Below are positions 54,236 to 62,995 of a stretch of 64,000 nt of DNA, piece by piece (positions within the stretch are counted from its first letter, which is position 1; every line of letters begins with the position of its first letter). The DNA lies in contig JADJWC010000003.1 of assembly GCA_016716565.1 (NCBI GenBank), positions 186,001-250,000 on the forward strand. Direction: 5' to 3'. The stretch is from a bacterium. GTDB taxonomy: Bacteria > Bacteroidota > Ignavibacteria > Ignavibacteriales > Ignavibacteriaceae. Below the pieces are notes generated by a model, which worked only from the letters and a program-made list of their open reading frames with translations, had not been told where the DNA came from and ran no database searches. The translations under genes and the position numbers were made by a program.

Positions 54236-54729
54236 TAATACGAAATTTTACTAAAGATGATCTTGAGACAATTGTAAAAATTTACAATCATGCTGTTGAT
54301 GAAAAATTCGCTACGGCAGATACTGAATATGTTACTGTCGAAAGCAGGAAAGATTGGTTTGCACAACATTCGGCAGATACATATCCGATTTATGTTGCAG
54401 AAGAGAATGGTGAGATTATCGGCTGGTGTTCACTGAGTCCGCACAGACCCGGAAGAAAAGCTCTGAGAACTGTTGCGGAAATCAGTTACTACATTCATAA
54501 AGATCACAGAAAGAAAGGTGTAGTAAGTTCATTAATTCGACACACAATTGAGTCAGCTGAATTACTTGGTTTTAAAAATCTAATTTCTATTCTGCTTGAT
54601 CTTAACAAACCAAGCATTCAAATTCTTGAAAAATTCGGATTTGATAAATGGGGTCATCTACCGGATATCGCCGAGATTGATGGTACAATTTGCGGTCAAT
54701 TTATTTATGGGAAAAAACTGGGAAATTAA
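54232..54729 (+). CDS. GNAT acetyltransferase (phosphinothricin-acetyltransferase-like)
   Basis: 165 aa. MIIRNFTKDDLETIVKIYNH AVDE at the start, GWCSLSPHRPGRKALRTVAE ISYYIHKDHRKKGVVSSLIR H (motif A with the HRKKGV loop for acetyl-CoA), and ISILLDLNKPSIQILEKFGF. This is the Pat/Bar-type subgroup that acetylates amino-acid analogues such as phosphinothricin or methionine sulfoximine. Likely a detoxifying or amino-acid N-acetyltransferase. Confidence 0.83.
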   Translation: MIIRNFTKDDLETIVKIYNHAVDEKFATADTEYVTVESRKDWFAQHSADTYPIYVAEENGEIIGWCSLSPHRPGRKALRTVAEISYYIHKDHRKKGVVSSLIRHTIESAELLGFKNLISILLDLNKPSIQILEKFGFDKWGHLPDIAEIDGTICGQFIYGKKLGN

Positions 54730-54767
54730 ATTTTCGGGATGAAGTAAAATAGTCGGAGACAAATGAA

Positions 54768-55097
54768 ATGGAAATGAAAAATATTCCTTTTGGAATTACG
54801 AATTGGGAAGGAATTGAAAAAATAGAACATAAAGGTGAAACAGGAACTTCATTCTGGAGAACACAGAATTTTGACAATATAAGAGTTCGAATTGTTGAAT
54901 ATTCACCAGGATATTATGCAGACCACTGGTGCTCCAAAGGTCATATACTTCTCTGCCTGGAAGGTGAACTCAGTACGGAAACTAAAGATGGAAAAAAGCA
55001 CACACTAAAATCCGGAATGAGTTACCAGGTAGCTGATAACGATTTGCCGCACCGGTCTTCAACAAAAACCGGTGTAAAATTATTTATAGTTGATTAA
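54768..55097 (+). CDS. DHCW-motif cupin-fold protein
   Basis: 109 aa, single cupin. GETGTSFWRTQNF, VRIVEYSPGYYADHWCSKGH ILLCLEGELSTETKDGKKHT L and MSYQVADNDLPHRSSTKTGV KLFIVD match the family annotated as 'DHCW motif cupin fold'. A metal-binding site may use the His residues of DHW and KGH. Enzymatic role unknown. Confidence 0.85.
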   Translation: MEMKNIPFGITNWEGIEKIEHKGETGTSFWRTQNFDNIRVRIVEYSPGYYADHWCSKGHILLCLEGELSTETKDGKKHTLKSGMSYQVADNDLPHRSSTKTGVKLFIVD

Positions 55098-55116
55098 TTA
55101 TTTAAAGGAGGTTAGA

Positions 55117-55656
55117 ATGAAATCAATTATTTATTTTATTCTTTGTCATGCAATAGTTGGAGTATCAATTTACGGCCAGAATGAAAACCAAACCAAAGCA
55201 AAGTATGATGTTTTCTCATTCGATAAAGAAGTAACTCTTCGCGGGACACCGGAAGTTATATTCGATGCGGTTACCGGCGACATCAGCGGCTGGTGGGATC
55301 ATTCAATGTCGGAACATCCAAAAGAGTTTTTTATTGAGCCTGTTCCCGGCGGTGGTTTCTGGGAAATTTTTGATGATGAAGGCAACGGTGTTCTCCACGC
55401 AAGAATAATTTATGCTGACAGGGGAAAGCTGCTGCGTTTCGATGGGCCGCTTGGCTTATCGGGTCAGGCAATTCAGGTAGTAACAACTTATCAGTTCGAA
55501 CCAGTTGGAACTGATTCAACTCTGTTTAAAGTCTCGGTGCACGCTGCAGGAGAAGTTGCTGACGGTATTCCTTCAATTGTTGAAAAGGTCTGGGAACATT
55601 TCATATTCGAGCAGCTTGAGCCGTATATTAAGTCCGGCAAACATTTAGAAAAATAG
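55117..55656 (+). CDS. Exported SRPBCC-fold protein
   Basis: 179 aa from the ATG at 55117, with AAAGGAGG in a suitable position; the longer in-frame start at 55090 overlaps the cupin gene. Signal peptide SIIYFILCHAIVGVSIYGQ, then a START/SRPBCC-type lipid- or ligand-binding fold (EVTLRGTPEVIFDAVTGDIS GWWDHSMSE, GGGFWEIFDDEGNGVLHARI IYADRGKLLRFDGPLGLSG). Probably periplasmic. Ligand unknown. Confidence 0.78.
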   Translation: MKSIIYFILCHAIVGVSIYGQNENQTKAKYDVFSFDKEVTLRGTPEVIFDAVTGDISGWWDHSMSEHPKEFFIEPVPGGGFWEIFDDEGNGVLHARIIYADRGKLLRFDGPLGLSGQAIQVVTTYQFEPVGTDSTLFKVSVHAAGEVADGIPSIVEKVWEHFIFEQLEPYIKSGKHLEK

Positions 55657-56077
55657 AAAGACGATTTATATTTAATTCAGTGAGTCTGCTTTGTGAAGAA
55701 TCGTTCATTCAAAACCGAAAAATTAGCAATCAAGTGTCGATACACATAATGAAGATGTTTAAATATTTTTTAAAGGGATTCTTTTAAGCGATGATATGAT
55801 AACGGTGATGACTGAAGTACCTTGACCATACAATCATAGCTTTTGCTCGTTAAATATTTTCATCATTCATTCTGAAGTAAATCAAATCAACCAATTGATC
55901 AAATACACTTTTTATTGAAGATTTTTTACCGGCTATCAAATAATCCAATCCGACTCTTGACTTGTAATTATTTTTTTAACAATCTTAATGCTAACTAATC
56001 AGCAAATATTAATTTTAATGGATAATTATAATTCAGCAACCATATATTGGTTTTGTCTTCACCACATTAATTGAATT
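55657..56077. other. Intergenic region with no recognised feature
   Basis: About 420 nt, AT-rich. Only very short open frames are seen, and no hairpin, tRNA or repeat was recognised. It must contain the promoter for the histidine kinase gene downstream. Confidence 0.4.
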
Positions 56078-57484
56078 ATGCAACATGTAACAATTGAAGA
56101 ATTAAAAAAAGTGTTCGCACTGAGTAACCTTCCTGTTCAACATCTGACATGGATTTTAGATCACTCAGAAGTTGTCGAATATGAAGATAATGAGATTATT
56201 GCAAAAACAGGGGACCCTGTGGAATGGATGTATTTTATTATTGAAGGCCGGGTAGATTTCTACATGAACGTAAACGATAAATTAGTGTTCTATCATTCTT
56301 TTACTAATGACAATGCTTCCGGTGGAGTTACAGGTTTATTACCATACTCAAGATTAAAAATATCTCCAGGTAATTCTATTGCTTCGGGCAGATTACGTGG
56401 AATAAGAATGCACAAAAAATATTTTCATCAACTTGAGCAGCTCAATCCGGATTTTATTCAGCAACTAATTGGCTACATGACGGAGCGTGCACGTTCGTTT
56501 GCTACAACACAGATGCAGCTTGAAAAAGTAAGTGCTCTTGGTAAACTTTCTGCAGGCATTGCACACGAACTGAATAATCCAGCTTCTGCAATTAACAGGA
56601 TATCTTATGATTTAGCTAACAGATTATTCCTGAATATTGAGCTAACGGAAAAAATGATCAGACAGGGTATTAATGCTGATCACATAAAATATCTGCGGGA
56701 TAAAATACAATTAAAAGAATGTGAACCGAAACAAAAATTAAGTGCAGTGCAAAGAATGAACAAAGAAGATGAATTAATGCATTGGCTTGAAGAAAAAGGT
56801 CTTCCGACAGATCAGGATGTTGTTGATACGTTTACAGATGCTGGCTTTACTGGTAAAGAACTTGAGGATCTTGCAAATAATCTCCCAAAGGAGGAACTAC
56901 TGCAAATATTATTATGGATTGAAAATCTGCTTACATCTCAAAAAATTATTAATGACCTGGCTGAAGCTTCCACACGTATTTCAAATCTCGTTGGTGCAAT
57001 TAAAAGTCACGTTCATATGGATAAAATAAATGAAATGCAGCCAACTGACATTCACAGGGATATTGAAAATACACTCACGCTTTTAGGATACAAGCTTCGG
57101 GATAAAAGTATTTCAGTTAAAAAAACTTTCTGTAACGATCTGGTTTTATTACCAGCATATGTGGGTGAGTTAAATCAGGTTTGGACAAACCTGATTGACA
57201 ATGCAATTTATGCGATGGAAAAAAATGGTGAGCTAGTGATTGAGACGAATTGTGATAATAAAAATGTTAATGTAAAAATTATTGATAATGGTTCCGGTAT
57301 TCCATCTGAAATCCAATCAAGAATATTTGATCCTTTTTTCACTACAAAAAAAGTTGGTGAGGGAACAGGTATCGGTCTTGACTTAGTTCAAAGAATCATA
57401 AAACGTCATAACGGTGAGATAAAAGTATTCTCAAAACCCGGCAGAACCGAGTTTGATGTTTGTATTCCAATTTCACAACAATAA
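56078..57484 (+). CDS. Sensor histidine kinase with cyclic-nucleotide-binding domain
   Basis: 468 aa, soluble (no membrane helix). Residues about 10-125 are a cNMP-binding/CRP-like sensor domain (VEYEDNEIIAKTGDPVEWMY FIIEGRVDFYM). The phospho-acceptor box ALGKLSAGIAHELNNPASAI NR (His at about 163) follows, then a helical dimerisation stretch, and HATPase motifs VWTNLIDNAIYAMEKN, IIDNGSGIPSEIQSRIFDPF FTTKK, GEGTGIGLDLVQRIIKRHNG. It is upstream of the response-regulator-flavoprotein gene (12-nt gap), so the two form a two-component pair. Ligand unknown. Confidence 0.9.
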   Translation: MQHVTIEELKKVFALSNLPVQHLTWILDHSEVVEYEDNEIIAKTGDPVEWMYFIIEGRVDFYMNVNDKLVFYHSFTNDNASGGVTGLLPYSRLKISPGNSIASGRLRGIRMHKKYFHQLEQLNPDFIQQLIGYMTERARSFATTQMQLEKVSALGKLSAGIAHELNNPASAINRISYDLANRLFLNIELTEKMIRQGINADHIKYLRDKIQLKECEPKQKLSAVQRMNKEDELMHWLEEKGLPTDQDVVDTFTDAGFTGKELEDLANNLPKEELLQILLWIENLLTSQKIINDLAEASTRISNLVGAIKSHVHMDKINEMQPTDIHRDIENTLTLLGYKLRDKSISVKKTFCNDLVLLPAYVGELNQVWTNLIDNAIYAMEKNGELVIETNCDNKNVNVKIIDNGSGIPSEIQSRIFDPFFTTKKVGEGTGIGLDLVQRIIKRHNGEIKVFSKPGRTEFDVCIPISQQ

Positions 57485-57496
57485 GTTTATATCTAA

Positions 57497-59158
57497 ATGA
57501 AATTACCATTTATAATTATAGTTGATGACGATGAGCAGGTTCTAAGGGCAATTCAGCGTGATGTTCGTAAAAAATATCAAAACGAATACAGAATTAGTGC
57601 ATCTGATTCAGCAAAGGAAGCAATCGAGCTTATCAAAGAACTAAAGCTAAAGAATGAAACTGTAGCATTATTCATTTCGGATCAGCGTATGCCTGAAATT
57701 GATGGCGTAACATTTCTTGGAATGTCAAAGGAAATTTATCCGGAAGCAAAACTAGTATTACTAACAGCATATTCTGATATCGATGTTGCCATCAGTGCAA
57801 TAAATAATTTGAAGCTAGATTATTATTTATTGAAACCTTGGAATCCCCCTGAAGAAAAACTATATCCGGTTGTGGACGATTTACTGGATGACTGGCAGGC
57901 ACAATACAAACCTGATCACGAAGGCATCCGTATTGTTGGGTTTCAGTGGTCACCTAAGTCACATCGTCTCAAAGAATTTCTTTCCGGTAATTTAATTCCA
58001 TATATCTGGATGGATGCCGAGAATGATTCGGAAGCCGAGAAGTATCTTATTAGCACGAACGTAAAGACAGACTCATTACCGCTAGTGATATTGAAAGATG
58101 GCAGCTGGATTGTCGATCCTACCTTACCAGAACTGGCACAAAAAATTGGACTTCAGCAGACAGCGACTCAGAAAATGTATGATGTACTAATCATCGGTGG
58201 GGGACCAGCGGGATTAGCTGCTTCAGTTTATGGTTCCTGTGAGGGATTGAAAACTATTCTGGTCGAGAAAAGTAATCCGGGTGGGCAGGCAAGCAGCAGT
58301 GCACGTATCGAAAACTATCTTGGATTTCCCAAAGGTTTATCAGGAGCTGAACTTACACGAAGAGCTATGGCTCAAACACTTCGATTCGGAACTGAAATCC
58401 TTACACCAAAGGCAGTAAAAAACATCCGTGTTCAGGACGGATACAAAATTACTGAAATGACTGATGGCACTGAGATTCACAGTAAATCTGTACTTATTGC
58501 AACCGGAGTAGAATACACAAAACTTGAAATTCCTGGATTAGAAAAATTTACGGGAGCAGGTGTGTATTATGGTTCGGCATCTGTGGAAGCACACGCATGT
58601 AAAGATGAGATCGTTTATATCGTTGGAGGCGGAAACTCAGCCTGCCAGGCAGCAATGCACATCTGTAAATTTGCAAAGGAAGTGAATATTGTTATCAGGC
58701 GTGATTCAATTACAAAGACGGCTGCAAACTATCTGATTGAAAACATAAACAAAACACCAAACATCAATGTTCACACGCGTACTGAAGTGGTTTCAGTTGA
58801 TGGTGAAAACATTCTGCAAAAAATTACTCTCAAAGATATTGACACAGGTACAGAAAAAACTGTCCCTGCAAAAGCTCTGTTTATTTATATCGGTGCAAAA
58901 CCTGGAACAATGTGGATGAACAATTTCATTTTGAAAGATCCAAAAGGATATATCATTACCGGTAACGAACTAATGGAGGAAAAATCATTTAATACGTTTT
59001 GGAAATTGGAAAGGAAACCATTTCTTCCTGAATCGAATGTTCCCGGGATTTTTGCATGTGGAGACGTGAGATCGACGGCTTTAACAGGAATATCATCTGC
59101 AGTAGGTGAGGGAGCAATGGCTATTCGGTTTATTCGTAAATATCTTGAATCGATGTAA
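57497..59158 (+). CDS. Response regulator fused to a thioredoxin-reductase-like flavoprotein
   Basis: 553 aa, three domains. REC (1-130): VDDDEQVL, phospho-Asp62 in FISDQRMPEIDG, Lys113. A glutaredoxin-like domain (about 140-220), GFQWSPKSHRLKEFLSGNLI PY, where the usual CxxC is replaced by SPKS. Then FAD/NAD(P)H domains: LIIGGGPAGLAA (234), VEKSNPGGQASSSARIENYL GF, and VGGGNSACQAA (377). The thioredoxin-reductase CATC site is also replaced (YYGSASVEA at 358-366). The NAD(P)H-flavin electron route is present but the two usual disulfides are absent. Known family name: fused response regulator/thioredoxin-disulfide reductase. Confidence 0.9.
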   Translation: MKLPFIIIVDDDEQVLRAIQRDVRKKYQNEYRISASDSAKEAIELIKELKLKNETVALFISDQRMPEIDGVTFLGMSKEIYPEAKLVLLTAYSDIDVAISAINNLKLDYYLLKPWNPPEEKLYPVVDDLLDDWQAQYKPDHEGIRIVGFQWSPKSHRLKEFLSGNLIPYIWMDAENDSEAEKYLISTNVKTDSLPLVILKDGSWIVDPTLPELAQKIGLQQTATQKMYDVLIIGGGPAGLAASVYGSCEGLKTILVEKSNPGGQASSSARIENYLGFPKGLSGAELTRRAMAQTLRFGTEILTPKAVKNIRVQDGYKITEMTDGTEIHSKSVLIATGVEYTKLEIPGLEKFTGAGVYYGSASVEAHACKDEIVYIVGGGNSACQAAMHICKFAKEVNIVIRRDSITKTAANYLIENINKTPNINVHTRTEVVSVDGENILQKITLKDIDTGTEKTVPAKALFIYIGAKPGTMWMNNFILKDPKGYIITGNELMEEKSFNTFWKLERKPFLPESNVPGIFACGDVRSTALTGISSAVGEGAMAIRFIRKYLESM

Positions 59159-59240
59159 ATCAAAATTTATTTCAATTCAATTTTTCTACTGAGAACAAAA
59201 AAGAAATTAAATTAACAATTAAAAAACAGGAGGTTCAACA

Positions 59241-59489
59241 ATGCAAAAATTCATGATTATATCTCCGCACACTCATGAGGAATGCAACACTGTAGTAAAG
59301 CAAACTCTGGCAATAGGTTATCTCACTCATTTCTGGTGGGGCTGTAAATCAGGTGACCATACAGGATATGCAATGATAGAAGCTAATAATGCGGATGAAG
59401 CACTTCTTTCAATTCCAACAATGATCCGCAAAAAAGGTAAAGCAATAGGTTTGGTTCAATTCGATCCGGAAAAAGTCAAGCATTGGTAG
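59241..59489 (+). CDS. Small conserved protein of unknown function
   Basis: 82 aa, preceded by AGGAGGTT. MQKFMIISPHTHEECNTVVK, TLAIGYLTHFWWGCKSGDHT GYAMIEANNADEAL and MIRKKGKAIGLVQFDPEKVK HW show a compact ferredoxin-like alpha/beta pattern; HT-x5-C and WWGCKSGDHTGY are the conserved-looking blocks. I know similar small proteins only as hypotheticals. It is 82 nt after the flavoprotein and may be part of the same system. Confidence 0.7.
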   Translation: MQKFMIISPHTHEECNTVVKQTLAIGYLTHFWWGCKSGDHTGYAMIEANNADEALLSIPTMIRKKGKAIGLVQFDPEKVKHW

Positions 59490-59524
59490 TTTGCTTATTG
59501 TACAAATAAGCATTAAAAGCTAAA

Positions 59525-60379
59525 TTACTTTAGCAGTACCATCTTTTTTGTTTGAATAATTTCTTGTCCTGAATTTATTCCTGCATAGGAATCCTCTTGG
59601 ACAGGGACTTGAATCCTTAATTGATAGAAGTAAACACCGCTTGGTAAGGACAAGCCCTGACTTGTCCCTACATTAAACTCGACCTCATAGTTTCCGGCAG
59701 ATTTATATTCATCAACAAGAGTAGCCACTTCATTACCCAGCACATCGTAAATTTTTAACGAGACAAATCCGAAATCCGAGATCCGAAATTTTATGATCGT
59801 CGTCGGATTAAATGGATTTGGGTAATTCTGATTCAGAATAAAATTCTTGGGAGTGGATATTTCTTCAGGCACATTTACGGGATTATCAATAACATGTATG
59901 GCAAAATTCTCTCCAAAATTCCATTTATCAAATGCGCTTGGAATGCTATCGTAATTAACGCTGTTACCAACGGAATAAATAGTGTCAATTATAATACTAT
60001 CCGGAGCGATATATAAAAAATTCCAGGATACTGTGTCATTTATAAATTGATTTGGGAAATTATGAGTAAGCTCGCCAAACAGAGGCTGAGTTAGCGTATC
60101 TGCTGAATCAAGTATGCCGCTGTAGCTTGCAATATTGAACCCGGCCGCTACTGCTGGTCCTCCTGTCATGAATATTTTATACTGTTGAGTAGAATTTCTG
60201 ATAACGCTGTCGGGACCTTCAATCCATACTGTAACAGAATTGTCTGGTGAAAAGTTATGACAGATACAACCAATTCCGCCGTCTCTTAAAGTCATTCCAA
60301 CGATACCGTGCAGGTAATCAATATTTGCATAACCGATGAAAGAAATAAAAGCTAATGCGAGTAAAAAATTAATTCTCAT
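59525..60379 (-). CDS. Choice-of-anchor-V-like protein with T9SS sorting tail
   Basis: 284 aa, signal peptide (INFLLALAFISFIGYA). Residues about 30-170 resemble the choice-of-anchor V (Reeler-like) domain: MTLRDGGIGCICHNFSPDNS V (CICH), IEGPDSVIRNSTQQYKIFMT GGP, VSWNFLYIAPD. The C-terminus NFILNQNYPNPFNPTTIIKF RISDFGF is the sorting tail, followed by TKKMVLLK. Secreted and probably cell-surface. Function unknown. Confidence 0.82.
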   Translation of the reverse strand: MRINFLLALAFISFIGYANIDYLHGIVGMTLRDGGIGCICHNFSPDNSVTVWIEGPDSVIRNSTQQYKIFMTGGPAVAAGFNIASYSGILDSADTLTQPLFGELTHNFPNQFINDTVSWNFLYIAPDSIIIDTIYSVGNSVNYDSIPSAFDKWNFGENFAIHVIDNPVNVPEEISTPKNFILNQNYPNPFNPTTIIKFRISDFGFVSLKIYDVLGNEVATLVDEYKSAGNYEVEFNVGTSQGLSLPSGVYFYQLRIQVPVQEDSYAGINSGQEIIQTKKMVLLK

Positions 60380-60395
60380 TGTTTATCTCCTGAAT

Positions 60396-60420
60396 AAAAA
60401 AGTCCCGAAAACCGGGACTT
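60396..60420 (-). terminator. Terminator between the two T9SS genes
   Basis: AAGTCCCG / CGGGACTT stem (60400-60407 and 60413-60420) with a 5-nt loop. On the minus strand it is followed by T6 and lies 39 nt after the stop of the gene at 60459. Confidence 0.78.
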
Positions 60421-60458
60421 CATAATAGCTAAAAAATAAAACTGCATCAATTGAAACT

Positions 60459-62012
60459 TTAACGTAGCAATAACATTTTCTTTGTTGATTTAAAGCTTGC
60501 ACCATTTACCCCCGATGCTTCAAGAGTATAAATGTATGCTCCAGTAGTTAAGTTCTCGGCATTGAAATCAATATTGTGATTTCCAGCCTGGAAACTTCTC
60601 TCTGTAACTTTTGCAACTTCTTGTCCGAGCATGTTGAAAAGTTTTATTGTTACGTTTGCTTCAACCGGTAATGAAAATGAAATTGTAGTTGAAGGATTGA
60701 ATGGATTCGGATGATTCTGATGAAGCACAAAGTTATTAGGCATCGGGCCTGCGACTTCAACAGAATTATAAGTTGTTGATGTTCCATCAAAATCAATTTG
60801 TTTTAATCGGTAATATTGAATGCCTGAACTTATGTCCGAAACTCTGAAAGAATATGATTTCATTTCCGTTGTTGTTCCGAATCCCGGCACAAATCCAATT
60901 TTGCTGAAATTTTGGTTATCGATGCTGTGCTCAATTTCAAATCCCTGGTTATTAAGTTCGGATGCAGTGGTCCATTTAAGAATGGCATCATTTCCGGATA
61001 ATTCTGCTGTGAATGAAGCAAGTTCGACAGGTACAAAGAACTGCGATTCCAATTTATAGAATCCATTGCTCTGAGCTGCAAATTGGGTCATTGAATCAGC
61101 AACAACATACTGATAATTTGATCCGCCAATAGATATTTGTGTCCATGTTTGTCCGCCATTTTTGGTTCTCCAGGAAGTTCCGCAGGAGTAGCAACCAGCT
61201 ATTACAACGTTTCCATCTGTAGGCTGAACGTGAACACCCCACATATTGTTTCCTGTAAATGTATTTTGTGCAATCCAGGTGTTTCCGTAATCAGTTGACT
61301 TCAAGAAACCACCGCCGCCGCCCCACTTAGTTGCCCACGCAATACCGGGATTCGTGAAGTCAATAGCTATCGTTGGAATTTCTCCGCTGGTAAAATACTT
61401 CTGCTGCCAGGTTAGTCCGTAATCCGTACTTCTGAAAATTCCTGTTCCATTATCACCAATTAAAATTATGCTTGTATCAGGAAATACTTCAATATCGCAC
61501 GGGGCTGAATTTGAACCCGTGCTAGAGGAAAGTATAAACCAGTTAGTCCCAAAATCCGGTGATCTTAAAAAATTAACTCCATTCATTGTATAGATTGTGT
61601 CCGGATGAGATGGATCTTCTGTCATCGGAATTCCGAAATAGGAAAATGTAGCATTGTTAAGAGAGATTGTCCATGTCTGTCCGTCATCCGTTGTTTTCAT
61701 AATCTTATCAGGAGAGGACTCAATTGCAACCAGGAATGTTCCAGGGTTATTATCATCAAGAAGAATTGATTTAATTTCAGAAGAACCAGGAATACTAGTA
61801 CCAGTAACAAAAAAAGTTTCACCACGATCTGTGCTTTTATATATAGTAGATCCCGAGCCATAATAAACTATATCAGGGTTGAATTTATTATAATCTATTG
61901 GTCCGCCAAGACTGCCTCCTGATCTCTTTAAAACCCACTGGTAAGCTGGCTGAGCATTAATCACAGAAAAGAAAACAGAAAATAAAAAAATCGCGGTTAC
62001 AAGGTATTTCAT
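60459..62012 (-). CDS. BNR-repeat surface protein with T9SS sorting tail
   Basis: 517 aa with a signal peptide (MKYLVTAIFLFSVFFSVINA Q). Asp-box repeats STDRGETFFVTG, TTDDGQTWTISL, RSPDFGTNWFIL, RSTDYGLTWQQK, KSTDYGNTWIAQ and RTKNGGQTWTQI (about 50-290) form a sialidase-like propeller. A following region (FVPVELASFTAELSGNDAIL KWTTASE) matches that in the gene at 18641, and the sorting tail FVLHQNHPNPFNPSTTISFS ends with KKMLLLR. Exported via type IX secretion. Ligand unknown. Confidence 0.87.
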   Translation of the reverse strand: MKYLVTAIFLFSVFFSVINAQPAYQWVLKRSGGSLGGPIDYNKFNPDIVYYGSGSTIYKSTDRGETFFVTGTSIPGSSEIKSILLDDNNPGTFLVAIESSPDKIMKTTDDGQTWTISLNNATFSYFGIPMTEDPSHPDTIYTMNGVNFLRSPDFGTNWFILSSSTGSNSAPCDIEVFPDTSIILIGDNGTGIFRSTDYGLTWQQKYFTSGEIPTIAIDFTNPGIAWATKWGGGGGFLKSTDYGNTWIAQNTFTGNNMWGVHVQPTDGNVVIAGCYSCGTSWRTKNGGQTWTQISIGGSNYQYVVADSMTQFAAQSNGFYKLESQFFVPVELASFTAELSGNDAILKWTTASELNNQGFEIEHSIDNQNFSKIGFVPGFGTTTEMKSYSFRVSDISSGIQYYRLKQIDFDGTSTTYNSVEVAGPMPNNFVLHQNHPNPFNPSTTISFSLPVEANVTIKLFNMLGQEVAKVTERSFQAGNHNIDFNAENLTTGAYIYTLEASGVNGASFKSTKKMLLLR

Positions 62013-62161
62013 TATTACTCCGATTATTAAAAAATGGTTTGTCTAGAAAAGAATTGCCCGAAATTAAGCATTAGTTGATAAAAAACAAATATTTCTTAAT
62101 AGCGAAAAATGTTATTGATAAAAACTAATTATACACTCACAACCGATGTTGAGGATATTTC

Positions 62162-62192
62162 TTTGAGTGTTTAAACAGTAAAAGTATATTTG
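62162..62192 (+). promoter_or_regulatory. Bacteroidota-type promoter of bshB1-pckA
   Basis: TTTG (62162-62165), exactly 19 nt, then TATATTTG (62185-62192): a perfect match to TTTG-N19-TAnnTTTG. It lies 45 nt before the bshB1 ATG. Confidence 0.65.
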
Positions 62193-62237
62193 GATTCAAT
62201 CATATCATTATTAAGTATTAAGGAAAAAAGTTAAGCG

Positions 62238-62951
62238 ATGAATTTAGATATTCTGGTATTTGCTGCTCATCCCGATGATGCTGAGTTATCGATGGGAGGT
62301 ACAATTTCGAAATTTACTTCAAAGGGATTGAAAGTTGGTGTTGCTGATTTAACAAAAGCTGAACTTAGTACAAGAGGTAATGTGATAACACGTGCAAAAG
62401 AAACAGCTGCTGCTTCACAGGTGCTAAAACTTAAAATTCGCGAGAACATTGGAATCAAAGACGGTAATATTTCCATCTCTCAGGAAAATTTGAAGAAAGT
62501 TGTTACATCGATACGGAAGTACAAACCAAAAATAGTTTTTGCACCCTACTTCAATGATCGTCATCCTGATCACATTGATGCAAGTCATTTGATTAAAAGG
62601 GCTGTATTTAGTTCCGGTCTGGAAAAATTCAAAACAGTAGTTGCAGGTAAACCTCAGCTTCAATACAGACCAAAGAAAATCTTCTATTACATGCAGACAT
62701 ATCTTTTCCAGCCGACATTTATTGTAGATATATCAGAACATTTTGAACAGAAAATGAAATCAGTCAATGAGTTTAAAAGCCAATTTCATAATCCTTCTAT
62801 CAAAAGAGATGATACATTTATCAGCAAACCTGAATTCCTCGACTATGTTAAAGCAAGAGCAGAGTTTTATGGATTTCAAATAAGAAAAAAATATGGCGAG
62901 CCGTTTTATTGTGAAGAGAATATCGAGTACGATTTTTCGGATTTGCTCTAA
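62238..62951 (+). CDS. bshB1: N-acetyl-alpha-D-glucosaminyl L-malate deacetylase (BshB1)
   Basis: PIG-L/LmbE-family zinc deacetylase that removes acetate from GlcNAc-malate in bacillithiol synthesis. It is 237 aa: MNLDILVFAAHPDDAELSMG GTI (zinc ligands His, Asp, Asp), LTKAELSTRGNVITRAKETA A, FAPYFNDRHPDHIDASHLI (third ligand, HPDH) and a C-terminus EFYGFQIRKKYGEPFYCEEN. This matches BshB1 rather than generic PIG-L. A good promoter lies upstream; the second pckA starts 44 nt downstream. Confidence 0.93.
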   Translation: MNLDILVFAAHPDDAELSMGGTISKFTSKGLKVGVADLTKAELSTRGNVITRAKETAAASQVLKLKIRENIGIKDGNISISQENLKKVVTSIRKYKPKIVFAPYFNDRHPDHIDASHLIKRAVFSSGLEKFKTVVAGKPQLQYRPKKIFYYMQTYLFQPTFIVDISEHFEQKMKSVNEFKSQFHNPSIKRDDTFISKPEFLDYVKARAEFYGFQIRKKYGEPFYCEENIEYDFSDLL

Positions 62952-62995
62952 TGAATATTTAATAATTGCATAACCAAGTAAACTAAGGAGTAAAG

